Shown: positions 26,820 to 36,445, counted from the stretch's first letter. The stretch is 64,000 nt of DNA from Staphylococcus sp. NRL 16/872 (GCF_022815905.2 NZ_CP119327.1:496001-560000); one strand, 5' to 3'. Notes: a model not told the origin generated them from the letters alone. Translations and numbers: made by a program.

Positions 26820-26917
26820 ATTCCAAATACACCTCGTCATTTCCTCAAATATACTTTATTTATAGTGATTTTATAGTCAATGGCAGAATGACCTAATTAT
26901 AAGATATCATATTAACT

Positions 26918-28459
26918 TTAAGATTTTGTAAAGATGATAGAAACTTTCCCTTTTAGTATCTTTTCTATATGTTTTTTTTGTCTTGTAGCTTGATACTCTT
27001 CAGCGATAGGTTCACCATCTGCGTAATAAACAGTAAGTTCATAATCATCTTCGCCTTTTTTCTTTTTCTTCAATTCCACATCGTCCACGAAACTTGTATG
27101 TGAAATATTGAGTGCATTGATGAATTTAATAATGCCACCCAATGCTTGAATCGTATCGATTTCTTTATTATTAAACCATTCTGTTTCTTTGCAATAAAAC
27201 TTAAGTAGTGATTTATTTTTAAAACTAGCGAGTAATGCTAGTTTTACACGGTCTTTATGCGTGTAACCATTAATCATTGAGTTCGCAATAATATAGTAAG
27301 TATGTGGCGAACTTGAATCTGAATCAATAAAGCTACCTAAATAATAGATATAAGCGCCTTCTTCAAATAAGCGTTGATCATTATCGCTAACATCTAAATC
27401 GCGCATCTCAATAAGTTGAGATAATAAAGATTTAGCTAATTTTAAGCGGGCTTGTGAACTCACATCCTCAATATGATATTCACGTGCTAAAAAATGGATT
27501 GACTCTTTTCGCACATTACTTTTATCGAATACATCTGGATAACTTTCACGAATTTGTTTAATGACATAGCCTTCGCGTAAACCATTTCTTGAAAATGTAA
27601 ATTGTGTTGCGTCTACTTTTTTATAAAGTGCTTTAAAAACAGACACCGCTGGTAAAATAATGTCTACTCGGTCGCGACTTAACCCATCTAAATTGGTTAA
27701 ATCATCACGTGAACTTTTACGGATAATATCATAAACTTCATCAATATCTTTATTTGTCATTGTATAGTTATGAACGCCACCAATAGGATAGGAATGTTCA
27801 GCTTGATGGATACGAGCTACGTTTCGAGCAGAACCGCCTACACCAACTAGCGCTACTTCTTGATCCTTTAACCAATCTAACGTATCAAATTGTTGTGATA
27901 AAAACTTCTCCATATCCTTAATCGCACTTTTATCGTTATGATCTTTGTCTTCGAAGAATTTGCGTTTTAATGTCACAACACCGAATGGGAAACTATGCGA
28001 TTCAAACAATTCTTTATCTTTAAATAGTGTAACTTCTGTGGAACCGCCCCCGATATCTACAGATACACCATTTTCTATTTCAGTGGTATGTGTAATTGCA
28101 TAGAAACCATAATACGCTTCATCTTTTTCAGGTATGATTTGAATATCGAGCCCGACTTCTTTTTTTACGGCTTTAGCGATTTCATCGTTATTCTTTGATT
28201 GACGAATCGCAGCTGTGGCAATGGGATGTAATTCTGTAACATTGAATTTATCCGAAACCGTTTTGAAGCTGTGTAATGCATCGATTAAGACATGTATGCC
28301 TTCTTTACTCATCTTATTTTCTTTAGTGAGATATTGGCTCAAGCGGGCAGGGGTTTTAATATTAAGTAATTCACTAAGACCTGTTTGTTTATCGAATTTA
28401 AATATTACTAATCTGATGGTATTTGATCCAATATCTATTAAACCTATACGTTCTTCCAT
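26918..28459 (-). CDS. ppx: Exopolyphosphatase (Ppx/GppA family)
   Basis: Hydrolyses terminal phosphates of polyphosphate, opposing ppk. The 513-residue protein starts with GLIDIGSNTIRLVIF, the ASKHA phosphate-1 motif, then VSVDIGGGSTEVTLF and VGVGGSARNVARIHQ. The C-terminal half is an HD-like helical extension (YHIEDVSSQARLKLAKSL...), typical of long Ppx. Two ATGs in tandem follow GAGGAGG; the second gives normal spacing. Pairing with ppk implies control of polyphosphate turnover. Confidence 0.92.
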   Translation of the reverse strand: MEERIGLIDIGSNTIRLVIFKFDKQTGLSELLNIKTPARLSQYLTKENKMSKEGIHVLIDALHSFKTVSDKFNVTELHPIATAAIRQSKNNDEIAKAVKKEVGLDIQIIPEKDEAYYGFYAITHTTEIENGVSVDIGGGSTEVTLFKDKELFESHSFPFGVVTLKRKFFEDKDHNDKSAIKDMEKFLSQQFDTLDWLKDQEVALVGVGGSARNVARIHQAEHSYPIGGVHNYTMTNKDIDEVYDIIRKSSRDDLTNLDGLSRDRVDIILPAVSVFKALYKKVDATQFTFSRNGLREGYVIKQIRESYPDVFDKSNVRKESIHFLAREYHIEDVSSQARLKLAKSLLSQLIEMRDLDVSDNDQRLFEEGAYIYYLGSFIDSDSSSPHTYYIIANSMINGYTHKDRVKLALLASFKNKSLLKFYCKETEWFNNKEIDTIQALGGIIKFINALNISHTSFVDDVELKKKKKGEDDYELTVYYADGEPIAEEYQATRQKKHIEKILKGKVSIIFTKS

Positions 28460-28576
28460 CATGTCCTCCTCAATGACTAGAATATGTGTTGAATTTTATT
28501 ACTTATTTATATTTTTATTTTACCGTAATATTGTGGATTGAAAAAGGGAGCAAGAGCAAATCTTAGCGTATTAATA

Positions 28577-28632
28577 AGAAAAAAGTAGAAAAGAAATCAA
28601 TTAATTTGAAAACGATTTCTTTTCTACTCTTA
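28577..28632 (-). terminator. Intrinsic terminator after the AbgT gene
   Basis: AGTAGAAAAGAAATC pairs with GATTTCTTTTCTACT and is followed on the minus strand by TTTTTTC. Confidence 0.88.
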
Positions 28633-28639
28633 TTTCTAA

Positions 28640-30184
28640 TTATTTAGGTATTTTAACAGGGCCACCTGGTCCGAGTGGAATGCCAATTAAGTACCAGATG
28701 ATTACAAATATAGTCCAAGCGATACTTAAAGCAATGGTGTATGGCATGAGACTTGAAAGGAGTGAACCAAGTTTCATATTTTTATCATACTTTTGCGCAT
28801 AAGAAAGCAATAATGGCATATAAGGCATCATTGGCGTAATAGGGTTAGTAACTGAATCACCTACACGATAAATCATTTGTGTAAAAGCAGGATGGAAGCC
28901 AACTAAAATCATCATTGGCACAAATATAGGTGCGAGGATACCCCATTTAGCTGACGCACTACCAATCAACATATTGACTAAACTACTTAAGAGGATGATA
29001 CCGATAATAAGAACGATACCATTTTGATGTTGTAATAGTTTGGCGCCATATACTGCGACAATAATTCCTAAGTTACTCCATTGTAGAAAGGCAAGTAATT
29101 GAGCCGCAAAGAAGACGATTAAAATGAATGAGCCCATTGAACCTAATGAGTCTGCAATCATAGTGCCTAAGTCTTTTGTGCTTTTAACTTGTTTACTCTT
29201 AACTCCGTAAATAATCCCAGGAATTAAGAAGAGGACTAAGATAACTAAACCGACCCCATTAATTAATGGTGAATCGTCTATTAAGCTACCTGTCTTCGCA
29301 TTACGAAGCCAACTTGATTCAGGAATACAACAAATAATGAGCGCAATAATCAAGACAATAAATGAAATGTTTGCCCATAACAGTGCTTTTTTCTCAGTAG
29401 GTGTTACTTTAGATGATGTTTCCTCATCTTCATCTAGGTCAGATTGACTTTCATCATACTTTCCTAAATGGGGAATGACAATTTTAGTTGTTACGAAGTA
29501 AATCACTGGTAGTACTAAGAATACACTGGCTGCGATAAAGTACCAGTTCATTGCGACATTAATTTTAACGTTATCTGAGACTATTTTTGTAGCAGGTTCA
29601 GTAAAGGCATAAACAAGTGCATCTTGCATACCAATTAACAGATTGGCACCAAATCCTCCAACTGCAGCAGCGTAAGCCATTGTTAAACCGGCAATAGGGT
29701 GGTAACCAATCTTAATGAAAAGCATAGCAGCAAGTGGTGGTAAAATCACTGTGGCTGCGTCTCCCGCTAAACTCCCTAAGATACCAATTAAAATAATCGT
29801 AGGTAAGATCAATTTATTAGAGGCTTTATTCACGACTGAGATCATTAACTTGTCAAAGTAACCTGTCTTTTCAGCGGCACCGACACCAATCATTACAGCA
29901 AGCACCAAGCCAAGTGCCGGGAATTCAGAGAAATTCTTAATTGCATCATTCATAATCATCGCAATACCGTCTGTACTAATAATACTTTTGGCATGAATCA
30001 CCTTACCGGTACCTGGATGTTTAACTGAAATATTAAATAAAGAGACAATCCACGTGATGATGGCTAAACCGACACACATGAGAAAGAAGAGTACTGCTGG
30101 ATCGGGTAATTTATTACCCACTTTTTCAACGCCATTTAAAAACTTTGTAAGTAAAGATGGTTTATCTTTTGTATTTGCATTCAT
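28640..30184 (-). CDS. AbgT family transporter
   Basis: A 514-residue membrane protein of the AbgT family (p-aminobenzoyl-glutamate uptake in E. coli; relatives export sulfonamide-type antimetabolites). About nine to eleven helices plus two re-entrant loops are expected. Conserved stretches include KLPDPAVLFFLMC near the N-terminus, GDAATVILPPLAAMLF and SASAKWGILAPIFVPMM, and PYMPLLLSYAQKYD near the end. I start at MNANTKDK with AAAGGGGG upstream. Monocistronic. A CodY-like box lies about 60 bp upstream (30244-30258). Confidence 0.88.
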   Translation of the reverse strand: MNANTKDKPSLLTKFLNGVEKVGNKLPDPAVLFFLMCVGLAIITWIVSLFNISVKHPGTGKVIHAKSIISTDGIAMIMNDAIKNFSEFPALGLVLAVMIGVGAAEKTGYFDKLMISVVNKASNKLILPTIILIGILGSLAGDAATVILPPLAAMLFIKIGYHPIAGLTMAYAAAVGGFGANLLIGMQDALVYAFTEPATKIVSDNVKINVAMNWYFIAASVFLVLPVIYFVTTKIVIPHLGKYDESQSDLDEDEETSSKVTPTEKKALLWANISFIVLIIALIICCIPESSWLRNAKTGSLIDDSPLINGVGLVILVLFLIPGIIYGVKSKQVKSTKDLGTMIADSLGSMGSFILIVFFAAQLLAFLQWSNLGIIVAVYGAKLLQHQNGIVLIIGIILLSSLVNMLIGSASAKWGILAPIFVPMMILVGFHPAFTQMIYRVGDSVTNPITPMMPYMPLLLSYAQKYDKNMKLGSLLSSLMPYTIALSIAWTIFVIIWYLIGIPLGPGGPVKIPK

Positions 30185-30243
30185 GAAATGGCCCCCTTTG
30201 TTAGATAACGTAAAGTATAACAAACTAATTTTTAAAATATAGC

Positions 30244-30258
30244 AATATTCAGAAATTT
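30244..30258. promoter_or_regulatory. CodY-box-like sequence upstream of the AbgT gene
   Basis: AATATTCAGAAATTT differs at two positions from the CodY consensus AATTTTCWGAAAATT. AT-rich DNA makes chance matches likely. Confidence 0.3.
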
Positions 30259-30446
30259 AAATATAAGAATTATTTATTACTTGAATAAGTTATTTAAATT
30301 TAGAAATTTTGGATATTAGGTTTAAAATCTTTTTTGTTAAGCGCTATCATTTGTACGCTCGCGTTTGAGGTGCTTCATTTTGTGGAAAAAGAATGAAGAA
30401 TAAAATAATAAGTTGAGTAGAAATCAATTTGGGAGCGTGAACAGTT

Positions 30447-31265
30447 ATGAAACGTTTAGAGAATAAAATCGCAGTGATTACAGGGGCCAGCACTGGTATT
30501 GGGCAAGCGTCTGCGAAAGCATTAGCTGAAGAAGGTGCGCATGTCTTAGCGTTAGACATTTCTGATGAATTAGAGAAGACTGTCGAAGAGATTAAACAAA
30601 ATGGTGGTAAAGTGACGGCTTATAAAGTAGATATTTCAGATGATCAACAAGTTCAAGATTTCGCGAAGAAAGCGAAAGAAGAATATGGATGTATTGATGT
30701 CATCTTTAATAACGCAGGTGTGGATCACAGTGCAGGTCGTATTCATGAGTATCCAGTGGAAGTGTTTGATAACATTATGAACGTAGATATGAGAGGTACG
30801 TTCTTAGTAACGAAATTCTTACTTCCACTAATGATGGATAATGGCGGTTCTATTATTAATACGTCTTCATTCTCAGGACAAGCAGCTGACCTATATCGTT
30901 CAGGATATAATGCTGCAAAAGGTGCGGTGATTAACTTTACGAAATCTATCGCGATTGAATATGGCCGTGAGAACATTCGTGCTAATTCGATTGCACCTGG
31001 TACAATTGAAACCCCATTAGTAGATAACTTAGCAGGCACGTCTGAAGATGAAGCGGGTAAAACATTCCGTGAAAATCAAAAATGGGTAACACCACTAGGT
31101 CGTTTAGGTAAACCAGAAGAAGTAGGCAAACTTGTAGCCTTCTTAGCATCAGACGATAGTTCATTCATTACTGGAGAAACAATCCGTATTGATGGTGGCG
31201 TGATGGCATACACTTGGCCTGGCGAAATGCTAAGCGATGACAGTTGGAAAAATACAGTAGAATAA
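30447..31265 (+). CDS. Short-chain dehydrogenase/reductase (272 residues)
   Basis: A classical SDR with TGASTGIG (residues 13-20), an acidic residue after strand 2 (LALDISDE) favouring NAD(H), NNAG (about 90), the serine in NTSSFSG, YNAAK (Tyr-Lys) and the C-terminal ITGETIRIDGG. The last 20 residues extend beyond the usual length of about 250. GGGAGCG precedes the ATG. The substrate is unknown. A terminator follows and the next unit is the Fst-type toxin locus. Confidence 0.88.
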   Translation: MKRLENKIAVITGASTGIGQASAKALAEEGAHVLALDISDELEKTVEEIKQNGGKVTAYKVDISDDQQVQDFAKKAKEEYGCIDVIFNNAGVDHSAGRIHEYPVEVFDNIMNVDMRGTFLVTKFLLPLMMDNGGSIINTSSFSGQAADLYRSGYNAAKGAVINFTKSIAIEYGRENIRANSIAPGTIETPLVDNLAGTSEDEAGKTFRENQKWVTPLGRLGKPEEVGKLVAFLASDDSSFITGETIRIDGGVMAYTWPGEMLSDDSWKNTVE

Positions 31266-31284
31266 AAATGAATCGTGGTATTTA

Positions 31285-31318
31285 AAAAGGTCGTTCTATT
31301 AGTTTAGAACGACCTTTA
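31285..31318 (+). terminator. Intrinsic terminator after the SDR gene
   Basis: AAAGGTCGTTCTA pairs with TAGAACGACCTTT (31289-31317) with a short loop; T-tail is weak (AATT). Confidence 0.75.
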
Positions 31319-31344
31319 ATTCGTTATTTATTTTATAAAAATGA

Positions 31345-31350
31345 TATAAT
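31345..31350 (+). promoter_or_regulatory. Extended -10 promoter of the Fst-type toxin
   Basis: TGATATAAT is an extended -10 element. A transcript starting near 31357 would begin with the stem-loop CGTCT...AGACG (31359-31374), then GGGAGGTGGAG before the ATG. Confidence 0.65.
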
Positions 31351-31401
31351 ATAGCTGTCGTCTTTCCTTAGACGGTAATTCGTTTAAGGGAGGTGGAGTT
31401 T

Positions 31402-31506
31402 ATGACGTTAATCTTCGTATTAGTAATAGCCCCGTTACTTAATCGGTGGCTCAATATATTGTTCGATTATTGGTTTGAACAATATAAGAAACGAAAAGGC
31501 GACTAA
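31402..31506 (+). CDS. Fst/PepA1-type toxin of a type I toxin-antitoxin locus
   Basis: A 34-residue peptide with a single membrane helix and basic tail: MTLIFVLVIAP, a hydrophobic middle, then DYWFEQYKKRKGD. The N-terminal LIF-V-IAP and the central Y/F-W before a charged tail match the Fst family of membrane toxins (Enterococcus Fst, S. aureus PepA1). It is too short for ordinary gene calling. The ribosome-binding site AGGGAGGTGGAG is strong. The start codon lies in TATGACGTTAATCTTCGT, repeated exactly downstream in the antisense RNA gene, as in the par locus of pAD1. Confidence 0.85.
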   Translation: MTLIFVLVIAPLLNRWLNILFDYWFEQYKKRKGD

Positions 31507-31519
31507 TACCAGTACACCA

Positions 31520-31590
31520 TTTGAAAAACCCCAGTCTACTGCCATAGACTGGGGTTTGGTGACGTCATATGACGTTAATCTTCGTTAAAT
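31520..31590 (-). ncRNA. Antitoxin RNA of the Fst-type locus
   Basis: On the minus strand TTGCAT (31622-31617), an 18-bp spacer and TATGCT (31598-31593) form a promoter with start near 31586. The RNA begins with the complement of TATGACGTTAATCTTCGT (31568-31585), identical to the toxin start region at 31401-31418. It ends at ACCCCAGTCTA/TAGACTGGGGT followed by TTTTTC (31524-31557). At about 65 nt it is the size of the classical RNA II. The hairpin also serves the toxin mRNA, so the two transcripts share a terminator and base-pair at both ends. Confidence 0.8.
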
Positions 31591-31675
31591 AAAGCATATC
31601 ATACTCGAGTGTAATAATGCAATATTTCAATAATATCTCTTAAACTATCAACTTTATAATATTTTAACTAGTAAG

Positions 31676-32752
31676 TTACCATTTTATTTTGTTATAAGCA
31701 TCATCGTTAAGTGAGCGGACGATTTCAGTTACAAGTCGTACTGAATTTTCATAGTCATCTGTATGCAACACTGACACATTTGAATGCATGTAACGTAATG
31801 CCACACCAATAGAAATCGTAGGTATACCTTCATTTGCAACGTGAATACTACCTGCGTCTGTACCACCGCCTGGTGTTGTATCCCATTGAACTGTAATATA
31901 ATGTTTCTTTGCCACTTCTTTAATGTGTTGACGTAAGCCTTGATGCGCCACATTTGAAGCGTCCATTAATATAACCACAGGGCCATTACCGATAGCTGTT
32001 TCATTACCTAAATTAGACATGCCTGGCGTGTCATATGCCACAGCCACGTCTACTGCGATAGCTAAGTCTGGTTTAATTTTATTAGCAGCCACTTTAGCAC
32101 CACGTAAACCGACTTCTTCTTGTACTGTTGCACCAGAATAAAGGTCGATACCAATTTGTTCATCTTTCAGATTTTTAAGAACATCGATAGCAAGCGCACA
32201 ACCATAACGGTTGTCGAAGGCTTTAGCAGTTAAATATTTACCATTCGCAAGTTGCTCGAACTCACTATATGGCGTAATCATATTGCCAACTTCGACGCCA
32301 TGTTGTTCAGCATCTTCTTTACTACGCACACCGATATCAATAAACATCTCTTTAATATCGATTGGCTTTTTACGTGCTTCTGGTGTAAGAACATGAGGCG
32401 GTTTAGAACCAATAATACCGCGAATCTCTTTGCCATCATCTGTCGTGATCGTTACTTTTTGTGACAACATCACTTGATTCCACCAGCCACCAATCGGTTG
32501 GAATTTGATGAACCCATTATTATCAATGCTTGTCACGATGAAGCCAATTTCGTCTAAGTGTCCTGACACCATTAACGATTTAGTACCTGTTTTACTTTCT
32601 TTTTTTCCGAAAATGCCACCCAAACCGTCTTCGATAATTTCATCACTCACGGGTTCTAAATAATGACGCATTGTTTCTTTAACTTTACGTTCGTACCCCG
32701 CAATACCATTTACGTCAGTCAATGACTTAAGTAATTCAATTGACTCTTTCAT
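31676..32752 (-). CDS. M42 family aminopeptidase (glutamyl aminopeptidase / FrvX-like)
   Basis: A 358-residue di-metal peptidase. Metal and catalytic residues are visible: GHLDEIGF (His), AFDNRYG (bridging Asp), VQEEVGLRG (Glu-Glu, general base), AVDVAVAYDTPG (Asp) and LHTDDYE (His). An inserted PDZ-like dimerisation domain lies between residues about 70 and 165. Such tetrahedral-complex aminopeptidases trim oligopeptides in the cytosol. AGGGGGTC precedes the ATG. Monocistronic, divergent from the lipoprotein gene; a CodY-like box sits 54 bp upstream. Confidence 0.92.
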   Translation of the reverse strand: MKESIELLKSLTDVNGIAGYERKVKETMRHYLEPVSDEIIEDGLGGIFGKKESKTGTKSLMVSGHLDEIGFIVTSIDNNGFIKFQPIGGWWNQVMLSQKVTITTDDGKEIRGIIGSKPPHVLTPEARKKPIDIKEMFIDIGVRSKEDAEQHGVEVGNMITPYSEFEQLANGKYLTAKAFDNRYGCALAIDVLKNLKDEQIGIDLYSGATVQEEVGLRGAKVAANKIKPDLAIAVDVAVAYDTPGMSNLGNETAIGNGPVVILMDASNVAHQGLRQHIKEVAKKHYITVQWDTTPGGGTDAGSIHVANEGIPTISIGVALRYMHSNVSVLHTDDYENSVRLVTEIVRSLNDDAYNKIKW

Positions 32753-32805
32753 ATGTACGTGACCCCCTAATATATAGTTACAATCATTGTAGCATGATTA
32801 AACTT

Positions 32806-32820
32806 AATTTTCTGAAAAAA
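32806..32820. promoter_or_regulatory. CodY-box-like sequence upstream of the M42 peptidase
   Basis: AATTTTCTGAAAAAA matches 13 of 15 positions of the CodY consensus AATTTTCWGAAAATT. Peptidase genes are frequent CodY targets. Confidence 0.4.
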
Positions 32821-32922
32821 TAATGGTTTCAAATATAAAAAGATTTGAAAAAACTCACATCATCAATAAGTAAGTGCTATAATTTATTGTGAAAATGAAT
32901 AAAAGGGAAGTAGAGGCATATC

Positions 32923-33381
32923 ATGAAGAAGTTCTTAACGTTAGTGGGTATTATTGTATTATGTGTAAGCATGTTAAGTGCTTGTAGTAAAGAGCGCTCA
33001 AAAACATATGAAGGTGATGTTGATGGTAAACATGTCATCACAACTTTGACTTATAAGAAGAATAAAGTATTAAAACAAAACACAATTAGCACTTTAAAAT
33101 ATAATGATTTGGGTATGTCGAAAGAAGAAGGTAAAAAAGCATTTGATGATAATCGTTTACTGAAAGATTATAAAGGTGTCTCTTATAAATTAGAAAATAA
33201 CCACGAAAAATGGGTGGAAACTGTTGAGATCGACTACAAAAAAGCGGACCTTAAAGAAATAGGAAAACAACTTCCGTACGCTACATTATCTAAAAAAGGT
33301 AAAAAAGTGAATATGGAAGGGTCTGTACGTTATTTAAAACATTTAGGATTTAAACAAAAATCGAATATGACGGATGACTAG
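32923..33381 (+). CDS. YehR-like lipoprotein (DUF1307)
   Basis: A 152-residue secreted lipoprotein. The N-terminus MKKFLTLVGIIVLCVSMLSAC is a signal peptide with lipobox LSAC (Cys at residue 21). The mature part, with HVITTLTYKKNKVLKQNT and GVSYKLENN, fits the YehR/DUF1307 family of small surface lipoproteins of unknown function. GGGAAG precedes the ATG. Monocistronic; a GAGTGGAC/GTCCACTC terminator (33391-33415) follows, shared with the convergent metY-like gene. Confidence 0.85.
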   Translation: MKKFLTLVGIIVLCVSMLSACSKERSKTYEGDVDGKHVITTLTYKKNKVLKQNTISTLKYNDLGMSKEEGKKAFDDNRLLKDYKGVSYKLENNHEKWVETVEIDYKKADLKEIGKQLPYATLSKKGKKVNMEGSVRYLKHLGFKQKSNMTDD

Positions 33382-33390
33382 AAAGAGAAA

Positions 33391-33419
33391 AGGAGTGGAC
33401 GTTTTTGTCCACTCTTGTT
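33391..33419. terminator. Terminator between the lipoprotein gene and the MetY-like gene
   Basis: AGTGGACG pairs with GTCCACTC around a T-rich loop, followed by TTGTTTATTGTT. Confidence 0.65.
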
Positions 33420-33424
33420 TATTG

Positions 33425-34711
33425 TTAAATACTGTTTAGTGCGGCATCTAAGTCGTTGATAATGTCTTCTGCATTTTCAGTACCAATAGATAGACGTACC
33501 ATTTCTGGAAGGACGCCGGATTGACGTTGTTCTTCTTCAGTTAATTGTTGATGTGTTGTACTTGCTGGATGAATGACTAATGATTTCGAATCACCAACGT
33601 TCGCAAGTAATGAGAATAATTGTAATTCGTCAACAAAGTGGGCGATATCGTCAATTGAACCATCCACACCAAATGTAAGAATAGCACCTTGTCCTTTAGG
33701 CAAGTATTTATTTGCGAGTTGATGATATTTACTGTTTTCAAGTCCTGGATAATTAACCCATGTCACTTTAGGGTGTTGATCAAGGAAGCGTGCTACTTTT
33801 AAAGCATTTTCAGAGTGACGTTCCATACGTAAATGAAGTGTTTCAAGACCGATTAAGAATTCATGCACATTGTAAGGAGAAACGGCTGAACCTAAGTCAC
33901 GTAATAATTGAACACGGGCTTTCGTGATATAAGCAGCTTCGCCCACATCTTTCGTATAAGAAATACCGTGATAACTAGGATCAGGCTCAACTAAACCAGG
34001 GAATTTGCCGTTATCCCAATTGAATTTACCGCTGTCTACGATGATGCCACCGATAGAAGTGCCGTGACCGCCAATAAATTTAGTGGCAGAGTGAATGACG
34101 ACATCAGCGCCATGTTCAAATGGACGACACAAGTAAGGAGAGGCAAATGTATTATCTATGACTAATGGCATACCGTTATCGTGAGCAATATTTGCGACAG
34201 CTTCAATATCTAGTACATCAATGGCAGGATTACCAATTGTTTCTGCATAAATCGCACGTGTTTTATCGTTAATCGCTTTTTTAAAATGATCAGGGTTACT
34301 TGGATCGACAAAATGGACTTTGATGCCTAATTTTCTAAAAGTAATATTTAATAAGTTGAATGAACCTCCGTAAAGATTTGAAGAGGCAACGATTTCTGAG
34401 CCAGTTTCAACAATATTGAGTAAGGCAAGTGTGATGGCTGCTTGTCCTGAAGACGTTGCGAGTGCACCTACGCCACCTTCTAACTGAGCCACGCGTTCTT
34501 CAAAGACATTTTGCGTAGGGTTCATAATACGTGTGTAGATGTTTCCTGGTTGGGCGAGGGAGAATAAATCATGAGCGTGTTGCGTGTTATCAAAGACATA
34601 GCTTGATGTTTGATAAATCGGCACTGCACGTGATTTAGAGAATTCATCGATGACTTGACCGGCGTGAATCGTTTGAGTTTCAATTTTCCAATTTGGGCGT
34701 TGTTCTGACAT
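33425..34711 (-). CDS. O-acetylhomoserine sulfhydrylase-like PLP enzyme
   Basis: A 428-residue Cys/Met-metabolism PLP enzyme of the long MetY type. ETQTIHAGQ near the N-terminus, [10 protein letters not shown], the cofactor-binding [17 protein letters not shown] and the PLP-lysine segment [11 protein letters not shown] are all present; the C-terminus ends with [17 protein letters not shown]. The length of about 430 points to O-acetylhomoserine (or O-acetylserine) aminocarboxypropyltransferase rather than cystathionine gamma-synthase (about 380). I start at MSEQRPN with GGAGGTCC upstream. Monocistronic. Confidence 0.88.
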   Translation of the reverse strand: MSEQRPNWKIETQTIHAGQVIDEFSKSRAVPIYQTSSYVFDNTQHAHDLFSLAQPGNIYTRIMNPTQNVFEERVAQLEGGVGALATSSGQAAITLALLNIVETGSEIVASSNLYGGSFNLLNITFRKLGIKVHFVDPSNPDHFKKAINDKTRAIYAETIGNPAIDVLDIEAVANIAHDNGMPLVIDNTFASPYLCRPFEHGADVVIHSATKFIGGHGTSIGGIIVDSGKFNWDNGKFPGLVEPDPSYHGISYTKDVGEAAYITKARVQLLRDLGSAVSPYNVHEFLIGLETLHLRMERHSENALKVARFLDQHPKVTWVNYPGLENSKYHQLANKYLPKGQGAILTFGVDGSIDDIAHFVDELQLFSLLANVGDSKSLVIHPASTTHQQLTEEEQRQSGVLPEMVRLSIGTENAEDIINDLDAALNSI

Positions 34712-34819
34712 AGTGAGGACCTCCAATTAATTGAATATTCAGATAATTATGTTTGTATATATTATACTAAAGATGGAGGATAAATCAAACTGGATTACTC
34801 GGGATTGGAAAATAAATAT

Positions 34820-34858
34820 AAATTAAGCTAGGTTACCGTCGTAAATAACCTAGCTTAA
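34820..34858 (-). terminator. Intrinsic terminator after the glutamate-synthase-like gene
   Basis: TTAAGCTAGGTTA pairs with TAACCTAGCTTAA; on the minus strand it is followed by TTTATATTT. Confidence 0.8.
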
Positions 34859-34864
34859 TATACT

Positions 34865-36445
34865 TTAACTTATTAGCTTCAATTTATAGTTTGCGATTTC
34901 TTGGAGTGTGCCATCGTCTCGCTTAATCACGATATGGTCTTTTGTAATTTCGTTCGGACTTTTAACACCGACTGCAGCTGCGATATTGAATAAACCTTCA
35001 TGTAAACTTGTTACATAGTTTGTCACACGGTATTGCTTTTCATCAATAATTAGCGCTTTCTCTTTTTTAGGGTCAGTCGTTGCTACGCCAACTGGACACG
35101 TATTTAAGTGACATTGTTGACTCATAATACATCCAACACTAATCATCATCCCACGTGCGACGTTAACTAGGTCAGCACCTAAACCTAACGCGATAGCAAT
35201 TTTATCAGGTGTGATTAATTTACCTGAAGCAAAGATTTTCATTTTATCACGTACGTGATAGCGTTCTAGCATGCCTGAAACGATAGGTAAGGCCGTGAAT
35301 AAAGGTAAACCTACACCATCTTGAAGTTCTTGGAAAGTGGCCCCTGTACCACCTTCACCACCGTCGATCGTAATAAAACTTGGATAAATATCAAGTTTTA
35401 CCATAGCTTGTACTAACTTTTCGACTTCCTCTACTTTGCTGACTACAATTTTAAAGCCAACAGGTTTTTGACTGATGCTACGAATTTTATCTACAAATTG
35501 CAATAGTTCTTCTGGTGAATTAATAAAATCGAAGCGGTTAGGTGAGTTAATGGTTTTATGAGGTTCCACGTTTCGAATTTTAGCGATTTCTTCCGTTACC
35601 TTATTACCTTCCATGTGGCCACCACGTGTTTTAGCCCCTTGAGCAAGTTTAAGTTCATAAGCTTTAATTTCTTTGTGTTGATTTAATTCTTTAAACAAAT
35701 CTTCACTGAAATGACTTTCTTTATCACGAACACCGAATAAGCCTGGTCCAATTTGGAAGATGATATCGCCGCCGCCTTTAAGATGGAAATCTGACAAACC
35801 ACCTTCACCTGTATTCATCCAAGTCCCTGCACGTGCTAACCCTTTCGATAAGGCTGTAATCGCATGTGAACCTAACGCACCATAACTCATCGCTGATTGA
35901 CCTACAAGACGTTTGATTCTAAATGGATGAGCAAGCTCTTCTCCCAAGACGATCGCATTTTCATCCGATAAATAGAATGGATCAATGTCTTTTTGCTCAC
36001 GATGTTCATCACGTTTAAACAATCTTTGACTATCTACAGAATAGAGAAATGTAGAAATCATTGTACGATTATCTACTTGTAATTCCGTCGTTTGTAATGG
36101 AAACATCGTATTGCGTATGTAAAATCCTTCTTTATATTCTCTTAGTGTCCCGAAACTTGACATACGTGAATTATATTTCCCTGATAATACTATATTTGTG
36201 TATTCACTTCTTGAAAATGGTTTCCCTTCGGTATCGTTCGCAAATAAATACTGACGTAATTCTGGGCCGATTTTTTCAGCAAAATAACGCACTCTTCCTA
36301 GCACAGGATAGTTACGTAATACACTATGTTGCGATTGTGCTCGGTCTTTAAATAATAAAACTAATAAAAGTCCTAACGCGCCAATAACTATAATAAAGAT
36401 CATAGCATTAACGATAAATTGCATCGTAGTAAGCAATTCTGTCAT
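34865..36445 (-). CDS. FMN-binding glutamate-synthase-family protein, membrane-anchored
   Basis: A 526-residue protein with an N-terminal membrane helix (FIIVIGALGLLLVLLF, residues about 16-32) and a glutamate-synthase alpha-subunit-like FMN/TIM-barrel domain. Segments GEGGLSDFHLKGGGD, KLAQGAKTRGGHM, ITIDGGEGGTGA and the iron-sulfur Cys cluster CIMSQQCHLNTCPVG are visible. It lacks the glutamine amidotransferase domain, so it is not a complete GltB. Such stand-alone proteins have no established reaction in staphylococci. CCAAAGGGGAGG precedes the ATG. Monocistronic. Confidence 0.85.
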   Translation of the reverse strand: MTELLTTMQFIVNAMIFIIVIGALGLLLVLLFKDRAQSQHSVLRNYPVLGRVRYFAEKIGPELRQYLFANDTEGKPFSRSEYTNIVLSGKYNSRMSSFGTLREYKEGFYIRNTMFPLQTTELQVDNRTMISTFLYSVDSQRLFKRDEHREQKDIDPFYLSDENAIVLGEELAHPFRIKRLVGQSAMSYGALGSHAITALSKGLARAGTWMNTGEGGLSDFHLKGGGDIIFQIGPGLFGVRDKESHFSEDLFKELNQHKEIKAYELKLAQGAKTRGGHMEGNKVTEEIAKIRNVEPHKTINSPNRFDFINSPEELLQFVDKIRSISQKPVGFKIVVSKVEEVEKLVQAMVKLDIYPSFITIDGGEGGTGATFQELQDGVGLPLFTALPIVSGMLERYHVRDKMKIFASGKLITPDKIAIALGLGADLVNVARGMMISVGCIMSQQCHLNTCPVGVATTDPKKEKALIIDEKQYRVTNYVTSLHEGLFNIAAAVGVKSPNEITKDHIVIKRDDGTLQEIANYKLKLIS

